From an uncultured Olsenella sp. (GTDB lineage Bacteria; Actinomycetota; Coriobacteriia; Coriobacteriales; Atopobiaceae): a stretch of DNA of 64,000 nucleotides. Made by a program: the position numbers and the translations under genes. Location: contig ONBR01000003.1 in the NCBI GenBank assembly GCA_900316105.1, positions 1 through 64,000 of the forward strand, in the 5' to 3' direction. How positions within the stretch are numbered: the stretch's first letter is position 1; every line of letters starts with the position of its first letter. The notes below the pieces were generated by a model. That model had not been told where the DNA came from. It saw only the letters and a list, made by a program, of their open reading frames with translations, and made no database searches. Positions 8,594 through 16,809 of the stretch are shown piece by piece.

Positions 8594-9637
8594 TTAGGCG
8601 ATGGCCCTCTTCGCCCTTGCTCGCAGGATTATGCAGATTACACCATAGGTGACTCCTGCCACGGGCCAGATGACCCAGGAGATGGGCCAGGTAAAGGTGA
8701 GGAAGCTCCAGGCCAGGTAGATGGCCGTGACGGTGAGCCAATAAACCCCAGGGAACCAGCTCAGGCTCTTGTTGACCTTTTTGTCGTCCACGGAGAACTC
8801 GCCCTCCTGCAGGAGCCTCTGGTAGCTGTCGGACACCATGCCATTGCGAACAAAGAGGTTGACGGCGATGCCTATCAGGGCTAGCAACAGCGAGACGCAC
8901 AGGCTGCTGGCGGCGTCGCTTCCCGTCAGCTCAGATACCACGAGCAGGGGGATGACGCCAGCGATGATCAGCGCCACGCCGACGCCGCTTGCCAGCCTCT
9001 GACTGGGCGCATGGGCCTCTTGACGGCGACGGATTACTGCCTCCACGCCGTATTCCAGGTTCAGGGGCTCTGTCTCCAGGAACGCATAGGAGCTCAGCTG
9101 CGAACCTTGGGTGTTGAAGATGAAGACGGCCACGGCGATGAAGGCCAGAAGGATGCCGATGCCGACGCCGCCGAAGCTGTCCTCGGGTGCGCCGTTGAGC
9201 GCTGCCAGACTGTTGACCAGAATCAGGGTGGCGGGGGCCCAGATGCAGAGCGACACGCCCAGGGCTTGCTTGGGGGCCACACGCTGGACCAGATCCATGT
9301 AGGCATTTGCCTCGTCCAGGCTCATGGAGCGACCCTGTGGTGCGGGAGCTGCCGGTGCGGTTGACGATTCAATATGGTCGGTTGTGCTCTCTGCCGCCGT
9401 AGTGGCGGGCTCGGCAAAGGGCATGACCTCTTCGTCGTCTGGGCTGTCAAAAAGAAGGTAGTCGGTGGTCACGCCAAAGAGCTTGCTCATCTGGGTGATC
9501 TTGGTGACGTCGGGAATCGACTGCGCGGCCTCCCACTTCGACACGGACTGACGACTGACGCCCAGCTGACGAGCGAGCTCTTCCTGGGACCAACCCATGC
9601 GCTTGCGCAGACTCATGATTTTCTCTGAGAGGATCAT
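8594..9637 (-). CDS. XRE-family transcriptional regulator with membrane domain
   Basis: A 347-residue protein. A Cro/C1-type helix-turn-helix (residues 6-60, LARQLGVSRQSVSKWE) is joined through an acidic/Ala-rich linker (about 70-110) to a membrane domain with about six hydrophobic segments (near 130-150, 155-175, 212-232, 235-255, 290-312 and 315-335). Such HTH-membrane fusions often sense envelope stress or regulate a neighbouring membrane gene, here possibly the YcxB-like gene on the other side. ATG 9637 follows GGAAGGAAC; a longer reading to 9679 has no ribosome site. Confidence 0.85.
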   Translation of the reverse strand: MILSEKIMSLRKRMGWSQEELARQLGVSRQSVSKWEAAQSIPDVTKITQMSKLFGVTTDYLLFDSPDDEEVMPFAEPATTAAESTTDHIESSTAPAAPAPQGRSMSLDEANAYMDLVQRVAPKQALGVSLCIWAPATLILVNSLAALNGAPEDSFGGVGIGILLAFIAVAVFIFNTQGSQLSSYAFLETEPLNLEYGVEAVIRRRQEAHAPSQRLASGVGVALIIAGVIPLLVVSELTGSDAASSLCVSLLLALIGIAVNLFVRNGMVSDSYQRLLQEGEFSVDDKKVNKSLSWFPGVYWLTVTAIYLAWSFLTFTWPISWVIWPVAGVTYGVICIILRARAKRAIA

Positions 9638-9778
9638 CTTCGTTCCTTCCTCGTGAGTATTTGGGTCGTGCCTTGGCATCCGATGCGGTTTTTACCTTAC
9701 GACCCTGGGCGGTTGCTTGCTACCAAGGACGCTTGGAAATGTGTCAACTGACGGTTGCGCAAGCCGTTTACCTGCGAA

Positions 9779-9809
9779 TTATCCAAAAGGGAGTACCCCT
9801 TTTGGATAA
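9779..9809. repeat. R1 palindromic repeat
   Basis: TTATCCAAAAGGGAGTACCCC followed by TTTTGGATAA is a near-perfect 31-nt palindrome about 45 bp upstream of the YcxB-like start, in the region shared by two divergent genes. Confidence 0.85.
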
Positions 9810-9853
9810 CGGTGGATAATGATTGCGTAAGCTAGCAAACGGAGGACCGCGGT

Positions 9854-10351
9854 ATGGTGACCTACGAATTCCAGAACGACGCAGAGGCCATAGACGCCTT
9901 GGCTGGTGTAAATCTGACCATCGACCCCGAGAAGGGAATCGTGAGGCGTGCGCGCATTCTGTCTGTGGTCGCTGCGGCCCTCTTTTGTCTGGCCGCAGTG
10001 CTGAGCAAGGAACCGCTGATCTACCTTGCCGGTGCCGCGGCCCTTCTGGTGTTGGGCTACTTGACCAAGTCCATCAGAAAACGGGTTATCGTGAAGACCA
10101 TCATGAAGAAGAGCGGAGACTACTTGAATGGTCACGCCACCTGGACCTTTGCCGAGGACAAGATCCATACTGAGTCAAATCTGGGTGACGGCGATGCCTA
10201 CTGGTCGGCCGTCCAGGACTATGGCGACTACGACCGCTACCTCTACATCAGGCGCAAGGATGGATCGATGTACCTGTTGGACAGGACTCGACTCTCGGAC
10301 CAGGACCTGACCGAGCTGCGCGACCTCCTCACGCGGAAGGTCGCTGCGTAA
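9854..10351 (+). CDS. YcxB-like membrane protein
   Basis: A 165-residue protein with two transmembrane segments (about residues 34-50 and 54-70) and a C-terminal cytoplasmic domain, GHATWTFAEDKI...YWSAVQDYGDYDRYLYIRRKDGSMYLLDRTRLS, matching the YcxB-like family (a PH-like fold of unknown function). GGAGG precedes ATG 9854 by 9 nt. The TAA stop directly abuts an R1 palindrome. Role unknown. Confidence 0.7.
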   Translation: MVTYEFQNDAEAIDALAGVNLTIDPEKGIVRRARILSVVAAALFCLAAVLSKEPLIYLAGAAALLVLGYLTKSIRKRVIVKTIMKKSGDYLNGHATWTFAEDKIHTESNLGDGDAYWSAVQDYGDYDRYLYIRRKDGSMYLLDRTRLSDQDLTELRDLLTRKVAA

Positions 10352-10404
10352 TTATCCGAAAGGGAGTACCCCTTATCCATAAGGGAGTACCCCCTTTGGA
10401 TAGT
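10351..10404. repeat. R1 palindromic repeat (double unit) between convergent genes
   Basis: Two GGGAGTACCCC cores with TTATCC arms. On the minus strand it encodes the last nine residues (YPKGVLPYG) and the TAA stop of the ketopantoate-reductase-like gene; on the plus strand it starts at the stop of the YcxB-like gene. Confidence 0.85.
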
Positions 10405-11314
10405 TCATGCGGGCTGCCACCTTGCGGTATTCCGGAAGTTCCAGGCCGTACTGGTCGGCCAGGCGAACGACTTGGTAGATAAGACCGTCGATCTCGGACT
10501 GCTTGCCCGCGTAGATGTCGCGCTGCATGGAGGTCGTCGCATCGGCGTTCAGACCAGCCAGGATGTCCAGGTTCCTCTGGACGATGTCCTCCTGGAACTG
10601 GATGCCCATGGCATGGGCCAGCTCGTCGATCTCGTGGACCAGCTCCTTGAAGGACTCACGCGCGGGTCCTGGTTTCTGGATTTCTCCTGCGGCGCAGTGG
10701 TGGTAGAGACCGCATGCCCCCTGGGCCGAGACGTAGGAGAATTTGAGCAGGGCGTCGCGCTGGATGTTGTCGGACAAGAGGCCCACCGCGCCGCTCTCGT
10801 TGAGCTCGTCGCGGATCTGCTCCAATTCGGGTCGGTAGTCCTCGGGGGTGCGGACGCCAAAGACCACGCGGAGGATGGCGCCGTTCATCTGGATGACACC
10901 GGGCTCCTTGATTTGGGCTGCCACGTAGATGCAGCCATCCGTTACCAGGACCTTGGGGAGCTTCTCCTGCATGCGGCCGCCCGTTCCGTAGATGTTCAGG
11001 ATGGGGATGACGATGGTCTGGGGCCCGGCGACGCGTTGGATGAAGGGGATGGTGTCGTCCAGGGAGTAGCCCTTCACGCAGACAAAGATCACGTCCGGTG
11101 AGTCCTGATGCCCGTGTTGGTACTCGTCCATGTCGAATACCTTGGCGGGCTGGATGAGGAAGCTGTCCTCCGGTCGCTTCAGACGCAGGCCGTTCTGTCG
11201 CATGGCCGCCTTCGTCCTGCCGCGGGCTATGAAGGTGATGTCCTTGCCAGCGTGAGCTAGGTAAGCTCCCAGGGTTCCGCCCGTTCCACCCGCACCAATG
11301 ACCAGGTATCTCAT
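10373..11314 (-). CDS. Ketopantoate reductase family protein (PanE/ApbA-like)
   Basis: A 313-residue protein. It has an N-terminal Rossmann motif, GAGGTGGTLGAYLA (residues 6-19), the catalytic-region Lys in VCVKGYSLDD, Lys in DALLKFSYVS, and TSMQRDIYAGKQSEIDGL, the family C-terminal signature. It would reduce 2-dehydropantoate to pantoate with NADPH in pantothenate synthesis. Some motifs deviate (NIYGTGG in place of the usual LQNG), so another 2-oxo acid is possible. This matters because the DUF2520 gene in the pan operon is frameshifted. The last nine residues are encoded by an R1 repeat, so the natural C-terminus has been extended or replaced. GGGAGG precedes ATG 11314. Confidence 0.8.
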   Translation of the reverse strand: MRYLVIGAGGTGGTLGAYLAHAGKDITFIARGRTKAAMRQNGLRLKRPEDSFLIQPAKVFDMDEYQHGHQDSPDVIFVCVKGYSLDDTIPFIQRVAGPQTIVIPILNIYGTGGRMQEKLPKVLVTDGCIYVAAQIKEPGVIQMNGAILRVVFGVRTPEDYRPELEQIRDELNESGAVGLLSDNIQRDALLKFSYVSAQGACGLYHHCAAGEIQKPGPARESFKELVHEIDELAHAMGIQFQEDIVQRNLDILAGLNADATTSMQRDIYAGKQSEIDGLIYQVVRLADQYGLELPEYRKVAARMNYPKGVLPYG

Positions 11315-11417
11315 CCCTGCTGCCTCCCCGTCGTGGACTTCGGTCATCCCATTCTGTCATACGTCAATCGGACGGCGGGCCTTGGGCGGCAAACCGTCAC
11401 AGAGCTGTTGCACGGGG

Positions 11418-12185
11418 CTAGACCATCAGACAGGCGAGGACGATGAGGGCAAGCAAGGCGGCCATGCAGAGCCAGGAGCTGGGATGGGCCCAGTTGTTGG
11501 TCCAACCTACGCCAAAGCGCTTTGGCACAAAGACGGCCGTGTCCTTGGGGTTGTAGTAAAAGACGCCCGCGCGCCAGTGGGCGGCTTTGCCCGGGGTCGC
11601 TTGGGTGCTCTTTCGCGCCTGAGCCCAGCCCGTCTTGCGTGAGGCGAATAGCAGGGCGACCAGAAGGAGTGCGGCCACGATGGCCATGACCGTGCCGCCC
11701 AGACCGAGTGGGACAAGGTCCAAGGCGCTGGCATAGAAGCAGAAGGCGAAGACTGCGCAGATGACGGTCCCGCCAACGAGCATGACCCAGGACGTGGCGC
11801 GGGTGAAACTTGCATAGGCCTGGGCGGTCGGTGCGGGGGTGTTCTTTCCCAGGGGTTCCCCAGAGCGGATCATGGCCACATGGGCGAGGGTGAAGCTGAT
11901 GCCAATGATGGCGCAAAAGAGGACGGGGAGCAGCAGGGACCCTGGGGAGAGGGAGCGCCCGACCCAGGCGTTGACCTGCCCGTCGAGGCCGGCGTGCGTG
12001 GGGATGCGACTGGGGAAGCTGTCGAAGTTGCCGACGGCAAAGACGGTACAGATAAGTGCGATCAACAGGTAGGAGAGGTTGACGGACAGCGGCAGGGGGC
12101 GGGGCAGGACATCGGTCTGATTGCCAGCGTCCTTCTGTGCCTGAACATCATGCCTGCCCTGCTGACCTGGGGAAACAATGCGCAT
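11418..12185 (-). CDS. DUF5808-type membrane protein
   Basis: A 255-residue protein with four to five hydrophobic helices (about residues 25-43, 70-95, 125-145, 150-172 and 237-255) and the C-terminal signature YYNPKDTAVFVPKRFGVGWT, which is the DUF5808 motif usually found after a DUF1648 membrane region. The function is unknown; relatives are often encoded beside GntR or SdpR-like regulators. ATG 12185 follows GGAGGCGAG; longer readings would run into the divergent HAD gene. Confidence 0.7.
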   Translation of the reverse strand: MRIVSPGQQGRHDVQAQKDAGNQTDVLPRPLPLSVNLSYLLIALICTVFAVGNFDSFPSRIPTHAGLDGQVNAWVGRSLSPGSLLLPVLFCAIIGISFTLAHVAMIRSGEPLGKNTPAPTAQAYASFTRATSWVMLVGGTVICAVFAFCFYASALDLVPLGLGGTVMAIVAALLLVALLFASRKTGWAQARKSTQATPGKAAHWRAGVFYYNPKDTAVFVPKRFGVGWTNNWAHPSSWLCMAALLALIVLACLMV

Positions 12186-12330
12186 TTCGCTCGCCTCCAC
12201 TTGGACGGCCCAAGCCATGCTCCAAGAGAATCGATTGGACAGTTGTGCAAAGATATTCCCCTTTTGCAAGCGTGCCATACACTGTGACAGAATGGCATTG
12301 CCAAAACGTCGCAGTGCGGTAGGGAGCCAC

Positions 12331-13182
12331 ATGATTCGCCTTGTTCTCTCTGACATGGACAACACCCTCGTGCCCTTCGGTCGGCCGAAGGCATCGCAGA
12401 GAACCATCGATGCCATTCACGCCTGCCAGGAGCAGGGCATCGACTTTGGCCCTGCGAGCGGTCGTGACAGCGGCGAGCTTGCGCGCTTCTTTGACGATGA
12501 CGCGAGCTGCTTCAATACGGGCGTGCTTGTGAATGGTCAGCGCGTCTGCTTCCTGGGTGAGGTCGTGTACGAGAAGTCCCTGCCCTACGACCAGCTCCAT
12601 CGTGTCGAGCGGGTCGTGCAGGAGATTGGCCGCTGCGCCCTTCTTACCTACCGAGACAACGGCTTTGCCGATTGGGTGGGGGAGACACGCGAGCAGATGG
12701 GCCCGATTTTCGAGAGCGTCTTTAAGTGCGGCGGCGCCTATCATGAGTTCCTGCCCGACTATCCCGTGATCAAGGCTGGGATCGTCTTTCACGACGACGA
12801 GACCAGGCGGAAGTTGGAAGACGCCGTGGAGCAGCGCTGTCCCGACCTCATGCTGCTGAACACGGTGGACGAGTGGCTGGACGTTGCCCTGGACAACTGG
12901 ACCAAGGCCGACGGCGTCAGGATTCTCCAGCGCGTGCTGGGACTGGCGCCTGAGGAGGTCTGTGTCTTTGGCGACGCGGAGAATGACCTGGCCATGTTGA
13001 GTACCTTCCCCAACTCCTGCGCCGTGGCAAACGCGAGCAAGGAGGCCTCCGAGGCCGCCCACTGGCATGTGGGGGCGAGCGCTGATGACGGGGTAGCCAT
13101 AGCCCTGGAGCAGATTGCCGAGGCTGGCCGCGTTTTCAACGAGACGGGCGACGACGTCCTGCCCGCCTTCATGAGACATTAG
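12331..13182 (+). CDS. HAD-superfamily hydrolase, Cof-like
   Basis: A 283-residue HAD phosphatase. Motif I is LSDMDNTLVP (residues 6-15, with both catalytic Asp), followed by the motif II-region PASGRDSGEL and motif IV GDAENDLAML (about 215-224). The large type-IIB cap domain places it with Cof/YidA sugar-phosphate or pyridoxal-phosphate phosphatases; the substrate cannot be read from sequence. AGGGAGCC precedes ATG 12331. The stop TAG lies in the first R3 repeat (ATGAGACATTAGGGACG). Confidence 0.85.
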   Translation: MIRLVLSDMDNTLVPFGRPKASQRTIDAIHACQEQGIDFGPASGRDSGELARFFDDDASCFNTGVLVNGQRVCFLGEVVYEKSLPYDQLHRVERVVQEIGRCALLTYRDNGFADWVGETREQMGPIFESVFKCGGAYHEFLPDYPVIKAGIVFHDDETRRKLEDAVEQRCPDLMLLNTVDEWLDVALDNWTKADGVRILQRVLGLAPEEVCVFGDAENDLAMLSTFPNSCAVANASKEASEAAHWHVGASADDGVAIALEQIAEAGRVFNETGDDVLPAFMRH

Positions 13183-13185
13183 GGA

Positions 13186-13242
13186 CGTGAGACATTAGGG
13201 ACGGAGCACTTTGTCTCAGAGACAAAGGGGACGGAGCAATAA
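13186..13242. repeat. R3 dispersed repeat (GGGACGGAGCA family)
   Basis: GTGAGACATTAGGGACGGAG, then CACTTTGTCTCAGAGACAAA, then GGGGACGGAGCA. The centre TTTGTCTCAGAGACAAA is a palindrome. GGGACGG-type intergenic palindromes of this look are typical of REP elements moved by REP-associated transposases; no such transposase is in the window. Confidence 0.75.
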
Positions 13243-13287
13243 TCGGCGCGCCAGGAGGCGACCTCCCCGGCGCGTCATTCTTGCCGT

Positions 13288-13402
13288 TGTGACAGTGGCG
13301 CCTTGTGACAGTAGTGCCTGGCGCCTGCGTCCCAAAATGTGACAGTAGTGCCTGGCGCCTGCGTCCCAAAATGTGACAGTAGTGCCTGGCGCTATTGTCA
13401 CA
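13288..13402. repeat. R2 repeat cluster (TGTGACA...GCCTGGCGC family)
   Basis: Three successive units of TGTGACAGTAGTGCCTGGCG with the spacer CTGCGTCCCAAAA, ending in GCTATTGTCACA. The last unit supplies the TGA stop of the minus-strand tocopherol-cyclase-like gene. Confidence 0.85.
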
Positions 13403-14561
13403 TCCCGTAGGGACCCGCGGCGTCGTACTCTCCGTACTCGCAGCCCAGGTTGGCCGCGTCCATGTCGTCGATCAGGATCTCGTTTCCGTGCTCCAGCGAG
13501 AAAAGCTGCACGCGTGCGGTTCCGTCACCGCCGTTCCAGAGGCGGTTGTGATGCCGACTTCCGTCTGGCGCCTCGTAGTTCACGAGGAGCATGTGGCTCT
13601 TCTTACAAGAGGCATCCGTGACCATACGGGCGCCAAGGACGCTCTGCTCCACGTGCCAGATCAGCTCGTCCTCGGTCTCGCGTGCCCAGAAGCTGGTCCG
13701 ACAGTGAGTCCAAGGCTTGGAGAAGTTGAACTCGTAGGGCACCCCCTCGTGCCAGAGGGCCGAAAGCAGCTGACGTGGTAGGGCGCGGTGGAAGACCTTT
13801 GGGCAGCCGCCGCCGATGTCAAAGCATGTGTCGGTCAGCTTCTTGCCGGTAAGTCGGCTTGTCAGGTTGGATGACGCCAGCCAGACCCAGGGACTGGTGA
13901 AGTCGTCGCCCCAGTTCTTGTCCGCGTAACCGTAACTGGTCTGGGGGTCCACCACGTACTCGCAGCCGTCTAAGGTGACGGTGCCTGAATACCTGGTCCG
14001 CATGCCCTCGGCGTGCCAGTACATGTCAAAGGCCTCGGTGTCGCGCATGGGCTTGCTGGCGCCATAGCCCACGTTGAAGGCAACCTCCTTGTCCAGGGTA
14101 AGATTCCAGCTCATGGAACCGGTGTTGCACATGTGGGCAGGGTCCGCCGCGTCCTCGGGAGTCACGTTCACCGAGCCTCGAAGCGCGACATCGCTGGCAT
14201 AGCAGTCGTCCGCGTCCACGAAGTAGGGTGCGCCGTCGGCGATGAGGACGTCGTCCCAGGCAAAGAAGCGATGGAGCTGGATGGGGGAGTGGCCGGCGTC
14301 GTCTCCCCAGGCACCGGCCTTGATCATGAGGTAGGAGGGTTTCTTGCCCGCGGCACGGATGGCGGGGTCCTGACCCAAGACTGGCGCAGCGCCTCCAAGG
14401 GCGGGGTTGATGGTGTAGAACTCGATGAAGAAGGCCCGTGCCTCGCCGGTCTGCGCGTCGTGTGCTGTGAAAGAGTGCCACCACCAGTCGTAGCCATTCT
14501 GGGCAAAGTCGCCCGTCAGCATGAAGGCGTTGCGCTCGGGATCTTTCTGGTTGAAGCTCAT
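13398..14561 (-). CDS. Tocopherol-cyclase-like protein
   Basis: A 387-residue soluble protein of the tocopherol-cyclase-like family (a lipocalin-like double barrel) found in anaerobic Firmicutes and Coriobacteria. Recognisable stretches are YDWWWHSFTAHD, QLHRFFAWDD, CNTGSMSWNL, FDMYWHAEGM, GYADKNWGDDFTSPWVWL and NYEAPDGSRHHNRLWNGG. No bacterial substrate is established; since these organisms make no tocopherol, a hydrophobic ligand or a hydration or cyclisation reaction on a lipid is only a guess. The start at 14561 gives the family N-terminus. The stop TGA lies in the R2 repeat. Confidence 0.75.
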   Translation of the reverse strand: MSFNQKDPERNAFMLTGDFAQNGYDWWWHSFTAHDAQTGEARAFFIEFYTINPALGGAAPVLGQDPAIRAAGKKPSYLMIKAGAWGDDAGHSPIQLHRFFAWDDVLIADGAPYFVDADDCYASDVALRGSVNVTPEDAADPAHMCNTGSMSWNLTLDKEVAFNVGYGASKPMRDTEAFDMYWHAEGMRTRYSGTVTLDGCEYVVDPQTSYGYADKNWGDDFTSPWVWLASSNLTSRLTGKKLTDTCFDIGGGCPKVFHRALPRQLLSALWHEGVPYEFNFSKPWTHCRTSFWARETEDELIWHVEQSVLGARMVTDASCKKSHMLLVNYEAPDGSRHHNRLWNGGDGTARVQLFSLEHGNEILIDDMDAANLGCEYGEYDAAGPYGM

Positions 14562-14588
14562 AGTTCTGCCTCCGATGAGATATCGATA

Positions 14589-14640
14589 GTGAGACATTAG
14601 GGACGGAGCATTTTGTCTCAGAGACAAAGGGGACAGAGCA
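14589..14640. repeat. R3 dispersed repeat
   Basis: GTGAGACATTAGGGACGGAG...TTTGTCTCAGAGACAAAGGGGACAGAGCA, the same unit as at 13186, here upstream of the tocopherol-cyclase-like start. Confidence 0.75.
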
Positions 14641-14659
14641 GGCGGGACGGTGCACGTCG

Positions 14660-14727
14660 AATGTGACAGTAGTGCCTGGCGCCTGCGTCCCAAAATGTGA
14701 CAGTAGCGCCTGGCGCTATTGTCACGT
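14660..14727. repeat. R2 repeat
   Basis: Two TGTGACAGTAGTGCCTGGCG half-units closing with GGCGCTATTGTCACG. The minus-strand DUF218 gene takes its TGA stop from it. Confidence 0.85.
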
Positions 14728-15582
14728 CAGGGGGCCGGACCAGCGGGAATCGCCAAAGCTGCCTGCGACGCCGCAGAGGGACTGGAGCTCCCGCGCGGCG
14801 TCCTTCACTTCTGTTGGCACTTCCAAATGGACGATAAAGTCCCGCCCCCGCGGGCCATAACCCTGGGCGTCATCCGTCAGCCGAGCGACTTCTGCGACCA
14901 GCATATCCAGGTACTCGGATAAGGGCCACATTCCGCGTGGCGCTGGTTCGGCATAGGTGAGCTCGCCGTGCACGTCGTCCCAAACCACTCGCGCCTCGTA
15001 GCCAGAGTAGGAGAGGACCCTCATCTGCGAGAACGCGGGGCGATCCTGGACCTGCCGCGCCAGTGTCGCGACCATGCGGCGCTGCATCACGGCATCCTGG
15101 CAGAGGAGAACGGAGCGCGGCCGAAATCCCTGCGCATCGATCAGGTCCAACAGAAAGCTGATGTTGTTCCCACAGTTGGTGGACCGTTCCTCCAGCCAGT
15201 CGGGGGAGAGCTGGTAGCGTTCCTGCAGGTAAGAGGCCATCATACGCGCCTCGCTGGAGCTTTCCAGGTCGAGCATCCGCAGGGCGGAGCCGGCGGGTGA
15301 CTTTGCCTGCAAGGGACGCATGCACCTGCGTAGGCCCTCCGTGGAGTGGCCGATGCCGCCGACGATTGCGTAGCGCTGCGCGAGACCAACCCGCATGGCC
15401 TCGGCAAGGGTGTCCGCTACCTGGATGACCCCGCCGCCGAAGGCAACCATCAGGTCCAGCTGGGCCTCGCCCGAGACGCGACGGGTCTCTTCCTGCGTCA
15501 GCGCGGACAGGTCGCGCACGGAGCACCATGCGGCAATCCTGTTCGCGCTTTCTGCGACCTTGGGTCCGGTCAAGTTGTCCAT
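14722..15582 (-). CDS. DUF218 (YdcF/ElyC-like) protein, soluble
   Basis: A 286-residue protein without a membrane segment. It contains the DUF218 glycine motif MVAFGGGVIQVADT, an acidic SSSEARMMASYL and LEERSTNCGNN, equivalent to the family E.S.NT.EN motif. Family members (SanA, ElyC, YdcF) are linked to envelope or lipid-carrier metabolism, but the biochemistry is unsettled. A second DUF218 protein with a membrane region is encoded at 61.5 kb. GGAGG precedes ATG 15582 by 7 nt. Confidence 0.75.
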   Translation of the reverse strand: MDNLTGPKVAESANRIAAWCSVRDLSALTQEETRRVSGEAQLDLMVAFGGGVIQVADTLAEAMRVGLAQRYAIVGGIGHSTEGLRRCMRPLQAKSPAGSALRMLDLESSSEARMMASYLQERYQLSPDWLEERSTNCGNNISFLLDLIDAQGFRPRSVLLCQDAVMQRRMVATLARQVQDRPAFSQMRVLSYSGYEARVVWDDVHGELTYAEPAPRGMWPLSEYLDMLVAEVARLTDDAQGYGPRGRDFIVHLEVPTEVKDAARELQSLCGVAGSFGDSRWSGPLT

Positions 15583-15599
15583 GCGTGACCCTCCTCGAA

Positions 15600-15691
15600 T
15601 GAGTCATTGGGGACGGAGCACTTTGTCTCTGAGACAAAAGGCTCCGTCCCTACCGTCTCAGAGACAAAGTGCTCCGTCCCTAGTGTCTCAT
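15600..15691. repeat. R3 dispersed repeat (double unit)
   Basis: TGGGGACGGAGCACTTTGTC, TCTGAGACAAAAGGCTCCGTCCC, then GTCTCAGAGACAAAGTGCTCCGTCCC. This forms a larger hairpin with complementary GGGACGGAGC/GCTCCGTCCC arms. Its end gives the TGA stop of the methyltransferase gene (TGAGACA). Confidence 0.8.
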
Positions 15692-16581
15692 GTGCGGCGG
15701 AGGACCAGGTAGGAATTTAGGTTGCTGGTGCGGCCGTCTGACTGGAAACGCGCTACCGGCTGGGCAAGGTCGCTCACGCTGGAAAGAAGCCCGTCCACCT
15801 CGGCCTCGTCGAAGTGATGACAGTAGCGCCAGGCTCCAGCTTGCCCCTGCCAGCCAAGCAGGTAGTCGCCCGAGTCCAGGTCGTCAGCCGACAATCCCAG
15901 CCCATCCAAAGCCTCGGTCGTGGTAGCTCGTGCCTTCGTAGCCAGGTGCTCGTTGGCCATGAAGCGCCAGAAAGAGACACAGCAGAGTCCTCCCGGCCTC
16001 GTGGCCAAAAGCAGCGCCCTCAGCAGCCTGGCCCTAGCCGTACCAGTTGGCACATGGTGCATGAATCCAAAGCAAACCACGAGGTCATAGCAGCTCCCAC
16101 CGAGCACCTGGCCCAGCCCATCGGCGAGCAGGCAGCTGATCACATCAATGTCATCGACTTTGGCCTGCAGATTTCCTGGCAGCCCGTCACGGTCTGCTTC
16201 GCTCAGCCCTGGGCAGTTGTCCACGCCGCGGTAGCCGATCTGAGTCACGGGAAGCGCTCCTGCCAAGAACCGCGCGAAGCGGAGGTTTCCGCAGGCCAGG
16301 TCCAGCACGCGTAGGGTTGTGCCATCGTCCACCGGGCACGCATCTCTTGCCAGGTCCAGCACGCGTAGGCTTGCGCCACCGTCCACCGGACACGCATCTC
16401 TTGCCAGGTCCAGCACGCGTAGGGTTGCGCCACCGTCCACCGGGCACGCGTCTCTTGCCAGGTCCAGGCAGCGCTCCCAACCTGGCCAGGCGCTCTGCCT
16501 GGTCTGCCCGAAGCTCACGGCATTCTGTGCGTAAAAGCGCGTGTTGAGCGCGACCATCTGCCGCGCGACCTCTGGTGTCAC
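15688..16581 (-). CDS. SAM-dependent methyltransferase, Trm9/ALKBH8-like
   Basis: A 297-residue class I methyltransferase. The N-terminus (FYAQNAVSFGQTRQSAWPGW) resembles Trm9 (HFSQTRYKPWP), motif I is VLDLACGNLRF, and the C-terminus (WRYCHHFDEAEVDGLL...NLNSYLVLRR) aligns with the Trm9 ending (RYYHLYREGELEE...NWWVVAQK). Trm9 methylates the carboxymethyl group that the Elp3 pathway places on tRNA U34, and the divergent neighbour here is Elp3, so an mcm5U34 methylase role is inferred. A 54-nt in-frame tandem duplication just before motif I adds three copies of an LDLARDACPVDGGATLRV unit. GTG 16581 follows AAGGGGG. Other small-molecule substrates cannot be excluded. Confidence 0.7.
   Translation of the reverse strand: MTPEVARQMVALNTRFYAQNAVSFGQTRQSAWPGWERCLDLARDACPVDGGATLRVLDLARDACPVDGGASLRVLDLARDACPVDDGTTLRVLDLACGNLRFARFLAGALPVTQIGYRGVDNCPGLSEADRDGLPGNLQAKVDDIDVISCLLADGLGQVLGGSCYDLVVCFGFMHHVPTGTARARLLRALLLATRPGGLCCVSFWRFMANEHLATKARATTTEALDGLGLSADDLDSGDYLLGWQGQAGAWRYCHHFDEAEVDGLLSSVSDLAQPVARFQSDGRTSNLNSYLVLRRT
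16295..16474. repeat. 54-nt in-frame tandem repeat inside the methyltransferase gene
   Basis: Unit starts at 16295, 16349, 16403 and 16457 (period exactly 54). Each begins GCCAGGTCCAG; the first three continue CACGCGTAGG and the fourth diverges. Eighteen codons per unit keep the frame. The units are nearly identical, so the expansion is recent, and copy number could vary between strains. Confidence 0.9.
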
Positions 16582-16675
16582 CGCCCGCCCCCTTCTTCTT
16601 GTGGTCCTTCTGCGATTGGTGGCATGCCGCTGTCACCAAAGCCCTCACGCCCCTCTTGCATTCTAAGCGACCGCC

Positions 16676-16790
16676 ACCCTCGCCGCCCGTCACCGCCCCT
16701 CGCCACCCTCGCCTCCCGTCTCCACCCGTCGCCGCTCGTCGCCTCCCGTCTCCACCCGCCGCCGCCCGTCGCCGCCCCTCGCCTCCCGCA
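16676..16790. repeat. C-rich degenerate short-tandem tract upstream of elp3
   Basis: About 115 bp of repeated CGCCRCCCGTC / CTCGCCTCC words with almost no A on the plus strand, ending just before the -10 box of elp3. No gene is supported here. It may be slippage-prone. Confidence 0.7.
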
Positions 16791-16796
16791 CCCCGC

Positions 16797-16802
16797 TATA
16801 AT
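16797..16802 (+). promoter_or_regulatory. -10 box of elp3, probably leaderless
   Basis: A perfect TATAAT sits 7 nt before ATG 16810. Transcription would be expected to start at or within a base or two of that ATG, and no Shine-Dalgarno sequence exists, so a leaderless mRNA is inferred. No clear -35 is seen in the C-rich tract. Confidence 0.6.
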
Positions 16803-16809
16803 GGCCCCC

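Noticed and set aside
12148-13179. A 343-codon minus-strand frame opposite the HAD gene
   Set aside because: Complement of a GC-rich coding region; the protein is His/Val/Leu-rich with no domain, while the plus strand has full HAD motifs.
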